Of a stretch of DNA of 64,000 bases, positions 8,275-18,298 are shown piece by piece. The DNA lies in the NCBI GenBank assembly GCA_019639175.1, contig JAHBSK010000001.1, positions 372,001 to 436,000 of the forward strand. The letters are read 5' to 3'. Made by a program: the position numbers and the translations under genes. The notes under the pieces were generated by a model. The model was given only the letters and a program-made list of their open reading frames with translations, was not told where the DNA came from and did not search any database. Numbering within the stretch: position 1 is the first letter of the stretch; every line of letters starts with the position of its first letter. This stretch comes from Acidobacteriota bacterium. Its GTDB lineage: Bacteria > Acidobacteriota > Blastocatellia > Pyrinomonadales > Pyrinomonadaceae.

Positions 8275-8425
8275 TGATTTTAGAACGGCAGGACGGATAC
8301 AATTGTATTCGTGCTTCCCCCCATTCCGTTTTTAATGGAATATTGACGGCCCATTTAACATCAACCGGAACTGAGGTTCCATCACCTAACTCTGATCAAA
8401 TCATATTTATCCCGGAGGATCGCCA

Positions 8426-10399
8426 ATGCGACGCGCACTACTCTTTTTATTGGTTCTCACTCTGACCACGGCTGTTTTCTTTCTTGCCGAGGATCGGTCA
8501 CACGTCACGGCCCAGCAGCGTTCTGCGGGAGACCGGCCAGCCGATGTTTCGGCCCGCAATGGCGACGATGACAAAAAACTGGCCGACACAATAAGGCGGC
8601 TTACTGACCGCTCTTCCGAGGGGTTGGTCGAGCAAACTCTGCACGACGGCACTGTCTTCTTTGATCTGGAAGGCCGTTTTCAAAATGTTATGCTCGGCCG
8701 GATCGATCCCGATGGCGAACCGGCTGCGGCTTGCGTCACAAGCCTGGCCGAAGCAAACGATTTCTTCGGACGCGATCTGGAAACGGGCCGGCCTGTCCCG
8801 TCTCTCTCATTTCTCCGCGAAGATATCTCCACCATCGCCCGACGGCACGGAATGGGCGTGGATGAATATCTTTTCTACACCAAAATGATAAGCGATGCCG
8901 CCATAAACGAAGCACTTGCATCACCATCGAGCGCGGTGATAACCATAGTGAACAATAATGGCCCGGGAGTTGGCTTTAATGATCCGCAGGCCGCATTCGT
9001 TGTTGGCGAAGGCGGAAATAACGGCACGACACGCGGCGAACAGCGTCTGAACGTATTCAATTTTGCGGCAGTGATCTGGGGAGCTTTCCTGGACAGTGCG
9101 GTGCCGACAAATGTGCAGGCACAGTTTACTCCGCAAACCTGTTCTACCAGCGGCGGTGTTCTGGGATCAGCCGGTTCGGTAAATGTACTTCGGGATTTCG
9201 CCGGTGCCGAGTTTGCAGGCACCTGGTATTCATCTGCGCTTGCAAACAAACGTGCCGGTGCTGACCTTATTCCCGCTAATCCTGAAATAAATGCAAACTT
9301 TAATCTCGATCTTGATGAAAGTCCCACCTGTTTTGGGCCAAATTGGCGATTTTATTACGGCTTTGACAATGCAACACCTTCTCAAAGGATCAACCTGCTC
9401 GTGGTGCTGCTTCATGAGATGGGACACGGACTTGGATTTCAAAGTTTTGTAAGTGGTAGTACGGGAGCCTATTTCAGCGGATTTCCCGATGTTTACCTTC
9501 GCAATATGTATGATCGTTCCGTCGGCTTGCATTGGCATCAGATGTCGAATGCTCAACGGCAGGCATCGGCCGTAAACAATGGCAACGTATTTTGGGACGG
9601 GCCTAACGTCCGAATTGCCTCTGGTTTTCTAACAGGTGGACGTGAAGCAGAAACGGGCCGTGTGGCCCTTCATACCCCGGTTACTTTCGCAAGTGGTTCG
9701 TCTATTTCGCATTTCAGCACAGCAGCCACGCCGAATCTTTTAATGGAACCAAGTATTAACTCGGGGCTTCCGCTGACGCTTGATCTGACGCGGCAGTTGA
9801 TGCGGGACATTGGCTGGTATCGGGACACGACGGCGGACAATGTGCCTGATACGATTACCGATCTTCTTTTGAGCGAAAGTGTCGCGGTGATAGGCGACAG
9901 TGTGAATATTACATGGATAAACACCGGCGGTTTTAACAGAAACGTGACAATAGAGCTTTCGACAGATGGCGGGGCGACCTATCCGGCTGTGATCGCCGCT
10001 GACGCCGTGAATACCGGTTTCTTTCAATGGACCGTTCCCGACCTGCCTTCCACACAGGCCCGCATTCGGGTGCGTGAGGCCGGTTTTACCGCTCCGGCAG
10101 CAACCTCATCATCGAATTTCACCATATCGCTTGCACCGTCATCGGCTCCGGTTTCGGTTTCGGGCCGCGTGACCGACCTTTGGGGACGCGGCATCGGCAA
10201 TGTTCAGCTTGTGATCGACAACGGGCGGGGCAATACGGGCATGGTGCGGACAAATGCATTCGGCTATTATCGCTTCAGTGCGCTTCCGTCCGGTTCAAGC
10301 TATGTGATGACACCGACCCACAAACAATATCGGTTTGCCCCGATCACTATTCTTCTGAATGACAGCCTGACGGATGTCAGTTTCCTGCCCTTACCCTAA
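8426..10399 (+). CDS. secreted zinc metalloprotease with C-terminal carboxypeptidase-regulatory-like domain
   Basis: The 657-residue protein has a signal peptide (about residues 1-21) and a pro-region. A zincin active site HEMGHGLGF starts at residue 330 (His330, Glu331, His334). The C-terminal about 75 residues form a carboxypeptidase-regulatory-like beta domain (GRVTDLWGRGIGNVQLVI through NAFGYYRFSALPSG). It is predicted to be an exported endopeptidase. The peptidase family cannot be fixed from sequence alone; the third zinc ligand is not obvious. The start has a good Shine-Dalgarno (CCGGAGGATCGCC). The gene lies just right of the IS and its promoter region is now next to the element. Confidence 0.8.
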   Translation: MRRALLFLLVLTLTTAVFFLAEDRSHVTAQQRSAGDRPADVSARNGDDDKKLADTIRRLTDRSSEGLVEQTLHDGTVFFDLEGRFQNVMLGRIDPDGEPAAACVTSLAEANDFFGRDLETGRPVPSLSFLREDISTIARRHGMGVDEYLFYTKMISDAAINEALASPSSAVITIVNNNGPGVGFNDPQAAFVVGEGGNNGTTRGEQRLNVFNFAAVIWGAFLDSAVPTNVQAQFTPQTCSTSGGVLGSAGSVNVLRDFAGAEFAGTWYSSALANKRAGADLIPANPEINANFNLDLDESPTCFGPNWRFYYGFDNATPSQRINLLVVLLHEMGHGLGFQSFVSGSTGAYFSGFPDVYLRNMYDRSVGLHWHQMSNAQRQASAVNNGNVFWDGPNVRIASGFLTGGREAETGRVALHTPVTFASGSSISHFSTAATPNLLMEPSINSGLPLTLDLTRQLMRDIGWYRDTTADNVPDTITDLLLSESVAVIGDSVNITWINTGGFNRNVTIELSTDGGATYPAVIAADAVNTGFFQWTVPDLPSTQARIRVREAGFTAPAATSSSNFTISLAPSSAPVSVSGRVTDLWGRGIGNVQLVIDNGRGNTGMVRTNAFGYYRFSALPSGSSYVMTPTHKQYRFAPITILLNDSLTDVSFLPLP

Positions 10400-10429
10400 A
10401 ATTGCGGATCAGGTATGCTGCAAAAAAAG

Positions 10430-10468
10430 AAGCTGTCCGAAAATCTTTTCTCGGACAGCTTTTTTTCC
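10430..10468. terminator. bidirectional intrinsic terminator
   Basis: AAGCTGTCCGA pairs with TCGGACAGCTT, and the stem is flanked by AAAAAAAG on the left and TTTTTTT on the right. It can stop both the plus-strand protease transcript and the minus-strand tmRNA transcript. Confidence 0.9.
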
Positions 10469-10493
10469 ATTAGCGAAATTATAAATGCAAAGT

Positions 10494-10867
10494 TGGTGGA
10501 GGCGGCGGGAATCGAACCCGCATCCAAAGGTTGCGACCAGTGAAATCTACACGTTTAGTCCGTTCACTTTAATTTCGCCAAAGACAAGCAGATGAACGAA
10601 CAAGACCTTGTCTAAGGCTAACCCGGCTGATTTTAACCGTACGCCGCAGGTGGAGGCGTGAAGCGAGCCTGAACTGGGTTATGCCACAACCGGTCGCATC
10701 AGGCGGACTTCCGACGTGACATTGCTGTAGCTAAAGTTAATTAGGCAGCAAGAGCTAATTCTTGATTAGCATTTGTTTTTTGCATCGGTTTTTTTAACGA
10801 GCTAACCAAGCAAGCCCGACGTGCATTCAAAGATCCATACAAGCCCCTGTCGAAGCCTGTCGCCCCC
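10494..10867 (-). ncRNA. ssrA: transfer-messenger RNA
   Basis: On the minus strand the RNA begins GGGGGCGACAGGCTTCGACAGGGGC and ends with the T-arm GGGTTCGATTCCCGCCGCCTCCACCA. The 5' GGGGGCG pairs with CGCCTCC to form the acceptor stem, and CCA is encoded. The tag reading frame ends ...ACAAATGCTAATCAAGAATTAGCTCTTGCTGCCTAA, giving NANQELALAA; the tag probably starts at an Ala codon as ANQELALAA. It rescues stalled ribosomes together with SmpB. The length, about 374 nt, is normal. Confidence 0.95.
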
Positions 10868-10993
10868 CAAAATGAGTGCGTTCGTAAACAATTGCGTGTT
10901 ACCGCAACCCACGTAAACATCTTACAGGTGCTGACGCGGAACATAAGTTTACCGCAATAGGATGAAAAAGGGAATGTTTCGGTTGCAGGCGTT

Positions 10994-12226
10994 CTATTTT
11001 CGCCGGAGCAGGTAAAATGCCAGAACCGCTGTGATAAGAAGAGCGGCTAAAACTGCCGCGATCATAAAACTTTTGTTTTCCGGTGTGGCGTTTCCGCTCG
11101 TATCGGAAACGGGCGACGGTTCGAGTTTTCGCCGCTTCTCTGTTTCCAGACGGTTTTGGGCGGTTTGCAGAACTTTCTGAACGCGTTCGCTTGCCTCGCG
11201 TTCGACAACCGATCTGGTCAGGCTGTCAAAAAGCCCGCCGAGGGCATCCGATCTGGAACGGTCCATGAAGATCAGAAAGCTGAAAGTGCCGGACGCGTCA
11301 GTGTCATGGGCCAGAATGGAAAACGAAAGCGAGGCGTCAAGATAGCGGCCGGCGTATATCTGTCTGGCGGCGATAGCAAGCAGTTTCGGGCCGCTGTCAG
11401 CAGGAGCGGAATACGCGGCGGTGTGCGTCAGCGTGACCATCGGTTTCAGGCCGAAATCGACTATTGACCAATGAAGCTCGTTTTGCATTCCGTCAGGCGG
11501 GTCTGCCGGAAACCGCTTTAGAAAAGCCGTCAATTCCGGTACGAGTTCGTTCGCAAGGCCGGATGACGCCAGCAGAGTATCGTGAGTTTCTGCAAGATTG
11601 ACGGGTTTTCTGCTGTTGTCATAACTGCCTAATGCCTTATCGCCTTTTTCGAGATAATTTACAGCGTATTCAAGCAGTATCTGACGCATCAGGGCAGTTG
11701 CCTTCTCATTGCGGTTCTCGGCGTTCCAGTCAATGTCCTTCTGAAATCTTCGGATGGCGTCGGCGGAAAGGTTCATATCACATCTGCCAACGACGCATTT
11801 TTGCAGTTCCTCAAAGTCTTTATTTTCCAACTCAAGGCCGGCAAGGTCATCTATCTGTGGCGGCGAACTGAACTTGCTGCCAGATGTGCGTTCGCTGCCG
11901 CGTTTTTGGGCAAGGCTTTCGCGGAATATCGCGATGTCCGCAAAGCTCATATCGCTCAGCCGCAAAATGCCGATAACAGCCGTTTCCTGTTTGTTCGCTG
12001 TTGGCAAGGCTTTGACGACCGCTTTGCCGCTGTCGAGTGCCGTTATTTCATCAGCGGTAAGCTGAGTGCTTTCCGTCAGCAAAGCCCGAATCTTTGTCGG
12101 AGCGGTCTGTGCCGTCAATGCCGCCGGCCCGATAACGAACCACGCGGCAGCCATCAAAAAAGCAACGATCGGTCTGGATCGGCATGGCCACATAACCGAC
12201 ATTATACGGCTACTTTTGCCGGACAT
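10994..12226 (-). CDS. membrane-anchored exported protein of unknown function
   Basis: The 410-residue protein is not recognised. An N-terminal hydrophobic segment after RSRP (about residues 18-38, ending LTAQT) acts as signal peptide. The middle is a helical domain with two cysteines (CVVGRC). A C-terminal transmembrane helix (MIAAVLAALLITAVLAFYLL) followed by RRK anchors it with most of the chain in the periplasm. I chose the ATG at 12226 because an ACGGAG Shine-Dalgarno lies 9 bases before it; a longer frame from 12259 has none. It lies downstream of lpxK, probably in the same transcript. Confidence 0.7.
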   Translation of the reverse strand: MSGKSSRIMSVMWPCRSRPIVAFLMAAAWFVIGPAALTAQTAPTKIRALLTESTQLTADEITALDSGKAVVKALPTANKQETAVIGILRLSDMSFADIAIFRESLAQKRGSERTSGSKFSSPPQIDDLAGLELENKDFEELQKCVVGRCDMNLSADAIRRFQKDIDWNAENRNEKATALMRQILLEYAVNYLEKGDKALGSYDNSRKPVNLAETHDTLLASSGLANELVPELTAFLKRFPADPPDGMQNELHWSIVDFGLKPMVTLTHTAAYSAPADSGPKLLAIAARQIYAGRYLDASLSFSILAHDTDASGTFSFLIFMDRSRSDALGGLFDSLTRSVVEREASERVQKVLQTAQNRLETEKRRKLEPSPVSDTSGNATPENKSFMIAAVLAALLITAVLAFYLLRRK

Positions 12227-12283
12227 GGCAAAAATCTCCGTTTTGTGTCTGCAAAACATGAAGTGTGGAATGTCTTTGGCGGT

Positions 12284-13288
12284 TCAACCGTTCAGGATAA
12301 GGCTGCGAAATTCCGGTTCGGGGGACACATCCAGACGTATTTCAGCGACCATACAGGGCAACGAGAAAGCCATTTTACCAAGTTTGACGGCGTCCTTGGC
12401 TGTGGTTATCAGAGCGTTGGCATTTGCTTTGGCGGCCTCGGCCTCAAGTTCCTTTATGGTCGCGACGGTGTATGAAGAATGATCGCGAAACGCACGATCT
12501 CCGCGAATGTCGATCCCGTTCAGTTCCAGCGATCTGAAGAAATTTCCGGGATTTCCGATGCCGCAAAATGCGAAGTATTGCAGGTTTTCACTGGCAGCTG
12601 TGCCGTGAAACGGCTTTATTCGTTCAATGGCGGTTCTTGCGTAAAAGACAGGGGCTGACGGAGCGTGTTTATTTAATATTGCCGTTATCTCGGTCGTGTT
12701 ATCAGCCTGTTCCGTTCGTGTGATGACAAAAGCGTGGGCGCGTTTCAGGTTGTGGAGCGATTCCCTCAAAGGCCCGGCGGGAATGACCTCACCGTTGCCG
12801 AAAGGGTTGGTCGCGTCTATGCAAACGATGTCAACATCGCGTTTTGCGCGGCGGTGCTGGAATCCGTCGTCCAGAACGAACACGGTCGGTGAAAATTCCT
12901 GAAGGGCGAATTTTGCCGCCGCAACGCGGTCGCGGTCGGCTATGATAACGGCTTTGCCCAAAAGGCGTTCGGCAAGTTCGACAGGTTCATCGCCGCCGGT
13001 CGCGGCATCGGCCAAAACCGTTTCGCTGTCGCTGACCACAACGCGTTCCGCAGCGTTCGCTCTGCCGTAACCGCGTGTCAGTATGCATACGCGTTCGCCG
13101 TTTTCCGCCAGCAGTTCTGATACGAGTGCGACAAGCGGCGTCTTTCCGGTGCCGCCGGTCGTGATATTGCCTATGCTGATCGTCCGCGCTCCCAGGTCAT
13201 GCGAACGCAGCCGCCCGCTGTTGTAAAGTGCGTTTCTGGCGGCGGTGATGCCGCCGTAAAGCATCCCGATAGGCGAAAGTGGTTTCAT
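12284..13288 (-). CDS. lpxK: tetraacyldisaccharide 4'-kinase
   Basis: LpxK phosphorylates the 4'-position of the lipid A precursor at the inner membrane. The 334-residue protein has the P-loop ITTGGTGKTPL near residue 45, preceded by the family's ISIGN, and later VFVLDDGFQHRRAKRDVDIVCID, which carries the catalytic-site acidic residues. CTRGYGR-type sequence (ILTRGYGRAN) is present. It shows that the cell makes lipopolysaccharide. Its start overlaps the stop of the upstream pabA/trpG gene by one base. Confidence 0.93.
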   Translation of the reverse strand: MKPLSPIGMLYGGITAARNALYNSGRLRSHDLGARTISIGNITTGGTGKTPLVALVSELLAENGERVCILTRGYGRANAAERVVVSDSETVLADAATGGDEPVELAERLLGKAVIIADRDRVAAAKFALQEFSPTVFVLDDGFQHRRAKRDVDIVCIDATNPFGNGEVIPAGPLRESLHNLKRAHAFVITRTEQADNTTEITAILNKHAPSAPVFYARTAIERIKPFHGTAASENLQYFAFCGIGNPGNFFRSLELNGIDIRGDRAFRDHSSYTVATIKELEAEAAKANANALITTAKDAVKLGKMAFSLPCMVAEIRLDVSPEPEFRSLILNG

Positions 13289-13851
13289 CAGAGGCCAAGA
13301 AAATTTTTCAGCATCAGTTTGCCGTGTTCCGTCAGGATGGATTCAGGGTGAAACTGCACGCCTTCGATCTTTTTTTCACGATGACGCAGGCCCATTATCA
13401 ATCCGTCCGGCGATGACGCGGATATTTCCAATTCATCAGGAAAGCCTTCACGTTCAACTACAAGCGAATGATAGCGTCCGGCTGCAAAACCATTTGGTAT
13501 GCCGGAGAAGATCGTCTTTCCGTCATGGAGAATATCGACGGGTTTTCCGTGAACAGGTTCGGGCGCTCGCGTGACCTTTCCGCCATAGAACCGGCCGATT
13601 GCCTGATGTCCCAAACACACACCCAGAATTGGAACGCGACCGGCAAAACGCTCGATCACCTGTAACGAGACACCGGCATCATCTGGTGTTCCCGGCCCGG
13701 GCGAGATCAATATCCTGTCCGGGCCGAGAGCTTCGATCTCATCCGCGTTCATCTCATCGTTCCTTATCACCCGCATTTCGGCCCCGAGTTCACCGAGGTA
13801 TTGAACAAGGTTATATGTGAACGAATCGTAATTATCTATAACCAAAAGCAT
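13288..13851 (-). CDS. pabA: anthranilate / 4-amino-4-deoxychorismate synthase glutaminase subunit
   Basis: The 187-residue class I glutamine amidotransferase has the family opening [14 protein letters not shown], the oxyanion motif [11 protein letters not shown], the nucleophile Cys79 in GVCLGHQ, and the His/Glu pair in VQFHPES. It provides ammonia to TrpE or PabB. No trpE, pabB or other trp gene is nearby, so trpG and pabA cannot be told apart; many bacteria use one subunit for both. It starts the operon that continues into lpxK. Confidence 0.88.
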   Translation of the reverse strand: MLLVIDNYDSFTYNLVQYLGELGAEMRVIRNDEMNADEIEALGPDRILISPGPGTPDDAGVSLQVIERFAGRVPILGVCLGHQAIGRFYGGKVTRAPEPVHGKPVDILHDGKTIFSGIPNGFAAGRYHSLVVEREGFPDELEISASSPDGLIMGLRHREKKIEGVQFHPESILTEHGKLMLKNFLGL

Positions 13852-13982
13852 AGGAATATTGGCTCTAATTTTGCACTATCAACGCCTAAATAGAAAGATG
13901 AGCAACTTTATCAAGAATAAAAGCGTTTACTTATGACCGCAATAAAACTATGATTAACACGTCATTTTTCGGAGGCATATTG

Positions 13983-15734
13983 ATGAGATTCTCGCGATTT
14001 CCTGTTATTTTGACCGTTCTTTTTGCCGTCTGCACGGCATTTGCTCAAACCCCGACGCCCTCGCCTGATGAGGAAGAGAAAAAACTCACCGAAAAAGCGG
14101 TGGAGTTGATGAAAGAGACCGTTTCTGAGATCGGGAACATGCGCACGCCCGAAAACAGGATAAGTTTTATGTCCGAAGCGGCGGCGCTGATGTGGTATCA
14201 CGATGACCGTCAGGCACGCCCGATGTTCGGCTGGGCGGTAAACGAATTCAAGACACTGATAACCGGTTACAACGACCGGATGAATATGCTGCCGCCCGCA
14301 ACGCGGAGCGGACGCGGCACGCGGAGCTTTTTGTTCGGTGCTGAGCCTGACGAACGCAGCCGCCTGATGCGGAAATTTCAGGTGGCGATCGGCGTTCGCG
14401 AGCGTATCGCGTCAACGATAGCCGAACACGAACCCGTCCTTGCTTTTAATTTTTATCATGACAGCGTCAGCGGTGTTTCCAACCCCGAACTTATCGCGAT
14501 GATGGGGCAGGGGCGGCAGGATCATGTCGAGGCCGGGCTTTTGGAACAGATCGCGCAAAAGGACGCCGCAAAAGCCGTGGAGCTTTCCAGGCTCTCTCTT
14601 AGGAACGGATATAATCCGTATCATCTCAATTTATTAAGGAGCCTGAATGCAAAAGACCCGGAAAAAGCGGTGGAATTTGCCTCCGCTATTCTGTCACAGA
14701 TAAAGAATGAGTCCACTGAAAAAGTGGTCATGCACGCGGTCCATTCTCTTCTGGTGTATGGCGGCGAAATGCTGGAGCTTTCGCGGGAGGACGCCCAAAA
14801 ACCGCCGATCTATTCCGTTGACGACCTGCGGGAGATATCCGAAATTCTTGCCAGGGCAATGCTGGAAGGCGATGAAAAAGGCGGTTTCCGCACGTATGCC
14901 GCAACCATCGAAAAATACAATCCCGGAAGGGCGCTTCAGATACGCGCAAAGTTCAACATTCCGGCACCGTCTGAAGCTGCGAGGCGGGGAAGCGGGATCG
15001 GAAGCGGAACGCCTGCGGCAGGTTATCCGCGGTCGTCAATGACCGGTTCGGGCAACAGGCCGCGGCGAAATGACGGGTCGGTAAGAGCGGCGGAAGATGA
15101 TCTGATAAAAGAGTTTGCGGAACTCGCCAAAAAAGATCTGTCAAAAGATGAACGCGCCAAGATCTTGGAAAAGGCCCGTGAGACGTTGATGTCAACGCCC
15201 GGCACGGACAAAAAGATAATCGGCCTCAGCGCCATTGCAACGGTGGCAGCCAAAGCCGGCGACAAAGAACTTGCCGCAGAAATAATGCGTGATGCCGCCG
15301 CTCTGGTCCCAATGCCGCCGAAAACATATCTGGAGTTTCTCCATACATGGATGCTCGTTTCCGGTTACGCAGAGGCCGATCCGGAAAAGGCGTTTCCCAT
15401 TCTTGAGGACACTATTCTGAGGGGAAATGAACTGATCACCGCTTTTATAAAGGTCGGCGAGTTCATGGAGGTCACTGAGCAGATGATCGTTGACGGCGAA
15501 GCACAGGTCGGCGTTTTCGGCGGCGGACTGATAGGCGATCTTTCCCGGCAGATGAATATGGCGGAATCTTCGATAAGATCGCTGCTGAAAGCTGATTTTG
15601 AACGAACCAAAATGGCCGCTGACCGCTTTGACCGCGTGGAGATGCGTGTTTTGGCAAAGATGATCATACTTCGCTCCGTACTTGGCCAAAAGCCAGCCGG
15701 GCCGGATGAAGTAGATCTAGTCGGCACACGTTGA
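13983..15734 (+). CDS. exported protein of unknown function
   Basis: The 583-residue protein has a signal peptide (MRFSRFPVILTVLFAVCTAFA) and is then largely helical. A low-complexity Gly/Arg/Ser segment lies at about residues 335-365 (RRGSGIGSGTPAAGYPRSS). Its repeated short helices with A/L/E patterns hint at an alpha-solenoid, but no known repeat can be assigned. I chose the ATG at 13983 because CGGAGG lies just upstream and the signal peptide follows at once. It is transcribed away from pabA. Confidence 0.7.
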   Translation: MRFSRFPVILTVLFAVCTAFAQTPTPSPDEEEKKLTEKAVELMKETVSEIGNMRTPENRISFMSEAAALMWYHDDRQARPMFGWAVNEFKTLITGYNDRMNMLPPATRSGRGTRSFLFGAEPDERSRLMRKFQVAIGVRERIASTIAEHEPVLAFNFYHDSVSGVSNPELIAMMGQGRQDHVEAGLLEQIAQKDAAKAVELSRLSLRNGYNPYHLNLLRSLNAKDPEKAVEFASAILSQIKNESTEKVVMHAVHSLLVYGGEMLELSREDAQKPPIYSVDDLREISEILARAMLEGDEKGGFRTYAATIEKYNPGRALQIRAKFNIPAPSEAARRGSGIGSGTPAAGYPRSSMTGSGNRPRRNDGSVRAAEDDLIKEFAELAKKDLSKDERAKILEKARETLMSTPGTDKKIIGLSAIATVAAKAGDKELAAEIMRDAAALVPMPPKTYLEFLHTWMLVSGYAEADPEKAFPILEDTILRGNELITAFIKVGEFMEVTEQMIVDGEAQVGVFGGGLIGDLSRQMNMAESSIRSLLKADFERTKMAADRFDRVEMRVLAKMIILRSVLGQKPAGPDEVDLVGTR

Positions 15735-15799
15735 GTAAAGTCTTTGCAGCAGTCTTGTGTTAGCTGCCGACAGTCCCGCAATGATCGAGGTTCTGAGGG

Positions 15800-16585
15800 T
15801 CATGCCAAACTTGTGCCGAGCAGCCATTGTCCGCCGTCAACCACCAGCGTGACGCCGTTGATATAACCGGCGGCGTCCGATGTAAGAAAAAGGGCGGCGT
15901 TCTCAATATCCTTTATCCGGCCAAAGCGTCCCAGCGGTATCTTCTTTGTTATCTTATCTTTAAGCGGTTCGGGCAGGAGGCGTTTCATCCCTTCGGTATC
16001 CTCTATCGGGCCGGGTGCTATGCCGTTTACGCGGATGCCGTAACGTCCCCATTCGACCGACAGATTACGTGTTATGGCATCAACACCGGCTTTTGCGGCG
16101 GAAACATGTATCTGCATCGGCGTGGCAAGGTAATGCAGAGTTGCCGAGATATTCAGTATCTGTCCCTTTGATCTTTTAAGTTCCTCGAAAGAGGCGCGGC
16201 AGACGTTGAATGTTCCTTTTGTGTCTATATCCACCACAGTTCCAAAGCCGTTCGCTGAAAGCTCATCAGCGGCGCACAGAAAATTTCCGGCGGCGCCGTT
16301 CACGACAATATCGATCTTGCCAAAATGCTCGACAGTTTGTGCAATGGCCGATTCGACAGCCTCATAATCGCGAACGTCAGCAGCGACGGCCAGACATTCG
16401 CCGCCGCCGTCTTCGATCAGCTTTTTCATCGGCTCAAGGTTCTCGGTCTTGCGGCTGGTTATCGCCAGTTTTGCGCCGTGTTCGGCCATCGCTCTGGCGA
16501 TGCCGCCGGTTATGCCTGTTCCGCCGCCAGTTACAAAAGCGACCTTACCCTGTAAAATATCCCTGGTAAAAATAGTTTCCGTCAT
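15800..16585 (-). CDS. SDR oxidoreductase, 2,4-dienoyl-CoA reductase-like
   Basis: The 261-residue SDR has the cofactor motif TGGGTGITGGIA, and NGAAGNF in place of the usual NNAG. The region SAAKAGVDAITRNLSVEWGRYGIRVNGIAPGPI closely matches the mitochondrial/peroxisomal 2,4-dienoyl-CoA reductase type. The classical YxxxK tyrosine position is Val, as in that subfamily, where a Tyr elsewhere serves. The likely role is NADPH-dependent reduction during unsaturated fatty acid oxidation. There are no beta-oxidation genes beside it. Confidence 0.75.
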   Translation of the reverse strand: MTETIFTRDILQGKVAFVTGGGTGITGGIARAMAEHGAKLAITSRKTENLEPMKKLIEDGGGECLAVAADVRDYEAVESAIAQTVEHFGKIDIVVNGAAGNFLCAADELSANGFGTVVDIDTKGTFNVCRASFEELKRSKGQILNISATLHYLATPMQIHVSAAKAGVDAITRNLSVEWGRYGIRVNGIAPGPIEDTEGMKRLLPEPLKDKITKKIPLGRFGRIKDIENAALFLTSDAAGYINGVTLVVDGGQWLLGTSLA

Positions 16586-16594
16586 ATTTGAAAG

Positions 16595-18289
16595 ATGTTA
16601 TCACAGATATACAACCGCAAAGACGCAAGTAAGCAGGGTCTTAAAGACAATTATCAAAACGGCCTATGTCACAGCGGCCACGGCAAAAGGCGCCGTCGTG
16701 TTCCCGTGTCATCGAGTCTCTTTGTCTTTATACTTCTCTGCCTCACTGTGGCGACCCTTTCCTGCGGTTCGCCGCCGACCGATCCGCGAACGGTAATGCC
16801 TGCGGATTCTCTGGTTTACATGGAGACCAAAGACCTCGGCGCGCTCGTGGCGGCACTGACCGAAAGCGAGATATATCAACAGGCTGCCGTGACAAAACCG
16901 GATCTGAGCGGCATCAACGGCATTGAAATGGCAGTGGCCGTCACCGGTTTTGAAACGACGGAACAGGAGCTTACCGAGGAAAATTCCATCCTGAACTTTC
17001 AGCCGAGATTTGTAGCCGTGGCGGAAACGCGGTTTTGGAACTTTCAGGTGCTGCATTTTGTCGAGGAGGAACTGGGCCTTTTTATCAGCGAGGCATACGG
17101 CGGCGAGGCGTTACTCGAAACTTCAAAAAAGCACGACGGTGATTATTACGTATGGAAGTCACAGGATGGCCGCAAAGCTTACGCTCTTGTCATCGGCAGC
17201 CTTGTGTTTTTCGGAAACGATGAGACCGCGATAGAAAAATGCCTTGCGGTAAAACGCGGCGAGGTTCCTTCGATCGCCGGAAATCCAAAGCTGACAAGCG
17301 ATGAGCGGATAGCTTTCGGTTATATCTCGCCGGAAGGCATTGGGCAGCTTGCAAATATTTCCGGCATTTCGATGGCACAAAGAGCCGGCGGCGATCCTGA
17401 AACGCAAAGTTTTATCGCACGGCTTTTGCCCGAACTGCTTCGCAATTCTCTGAAAGAGGCGACATGGACCGCCGTAAAGACCGATAACGGCATTGAGGAC
17501 CGTTTCGACATTGTAACGAATACGGACGTGGCGACCGTCCTTAACGAAACGCTTGTTCCGTCAGGGAACAGCACTGACGGCCGCATCATCGGCGGCTTGC
17601 CTGCGACGCCTGAGAGCATAACGCGATATGACCTTCGCGACCCGCAGGTCGCGTGGAGAAGCGTTTTGCTTACGGGAACGAAATTGACCGATGAGGTCAG
17701 CGGAGCCATCCTGATGGCATTTTCATCCGCCGTTTTTGAACCTTACGGCGTGGATGCACCCGAAGCTCTTTTATCGTCCGTCGGGCCTGTGATATATACC
17801 GTCCGGTTCGATGAGGACGGTGAAAAAGCCATCTTTATTGCAAGCGTTAAGGATGCGGCAAAAGTAAAAACATCGCTGGCAAAGGAGTTTGAGATCTCAA
17901 AGCCGCCTGAAAAGGTCGGTGAGGCGGAAACGTGGCTTTCAAAGGACAATGATGTTCGGGCTTTGTTCGTCGACGACATCGTTGTCGCGGGCGATCCTGA
18001 AGAGGTTTTGGAATTTCACAAACGGTTCGTTTCCGCTCAGGTAAGTCCGGCCGATACACCGTTGTCCGCGATATTCGCGGGCAAACAGGCATCTGCCGTC
18101 ACTGTCACCAATGACAGGACGACTGCGTTAAAGGTCGCAGATGTGATCTCGGACAAAAAGGAAGACGCAGCCAATGTCAATATGCGTTGGATAACCGAAA
18201 CCCGTTTCAATCGGAGCGGAATAGAACGAAAAATGACCTCGCAGCTCGGCCTGATCGGCCTGATCGCGTCGCAGTTCGCAAAGGAATAG
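16595..18289 (+). CDS. exported or lipoprotein-like DUF3352-type protein
   Basis: The frame allows 564 residues. Export signals only appear at about residues 40-56 (SSSLFVFILLCLTVATLSCG), where the Cys could be lipidated although the lipobox is imperfect. The 37 residues before it are basic and overlap a CGCAAAGACGCAAG repeat. The true start may therefore lie downstream, for example GTG at 16706. The mature part opens with MPADSLVYMETKDLG and has two similar alpha/beta halves, resembling DUF3352 proteins of unknown function. Confidence 0.6.
   Translation: MLSQIYNRKDASKQGLKDNYQNGLCHSGHGKRRRRVPVSSSLFVFILLCLTVATLSCGSPPTDPRTVMPADSLVYMETKDLGALVAALTESEIYQQAAVTKPDLSGINGIEMAVAVTGFETTEQELTEENSILNFQPRFVAVAETRFWNFQVLHFVEEELGLFISEAYGGEALLETSKKHDGDYYVWKSQDGRKAYALVIGSLVFFGNDETAIEKCLAVKRGEVPSIAGNPKLTSDERIAFGYISPEGIGQLANISGISMAQRAGGDPETQSFIARLLPELLRNSLKEATWTAVKTDNGIEDRFDIVTNTDVATVLNETLVPSGNSTDGRIIGGLPATPESITRYDLRDPQVAWRSVLLTGTKLTDEVSGAILMAFSSAVFEPYGVDAPEALLSSVGPVIYTVRFDEDGEKAIFIASVKDAAKVKTSLAKEFEISKPPEKVGEAETWLSKDNDVRALFVDDIVVAGDPEEVLEFHKRFVSAQVSPADTPLSAIFAGKQASAVTVTNDRTTALKVADVISDKKEDAANVNMRWITETRFNRSGIERKMTSQLGLIGLIASQFAKE
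16611..16630. repeat. short degenerate copy of a CGCAAAG repeat
   Basis: The sequence ACCGCAAAGACGCAAGTAAG resembles the arms of the large inverted repeat at 50620-50685 (CGCAAAG units). It sits at the 5' end of the downstream frame, in a segment that does not look coding. This suggests a dispersed non-coding repeat family. Confidence 0.4.
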
Positions 18290-18298
18290 CGCCTCCGT

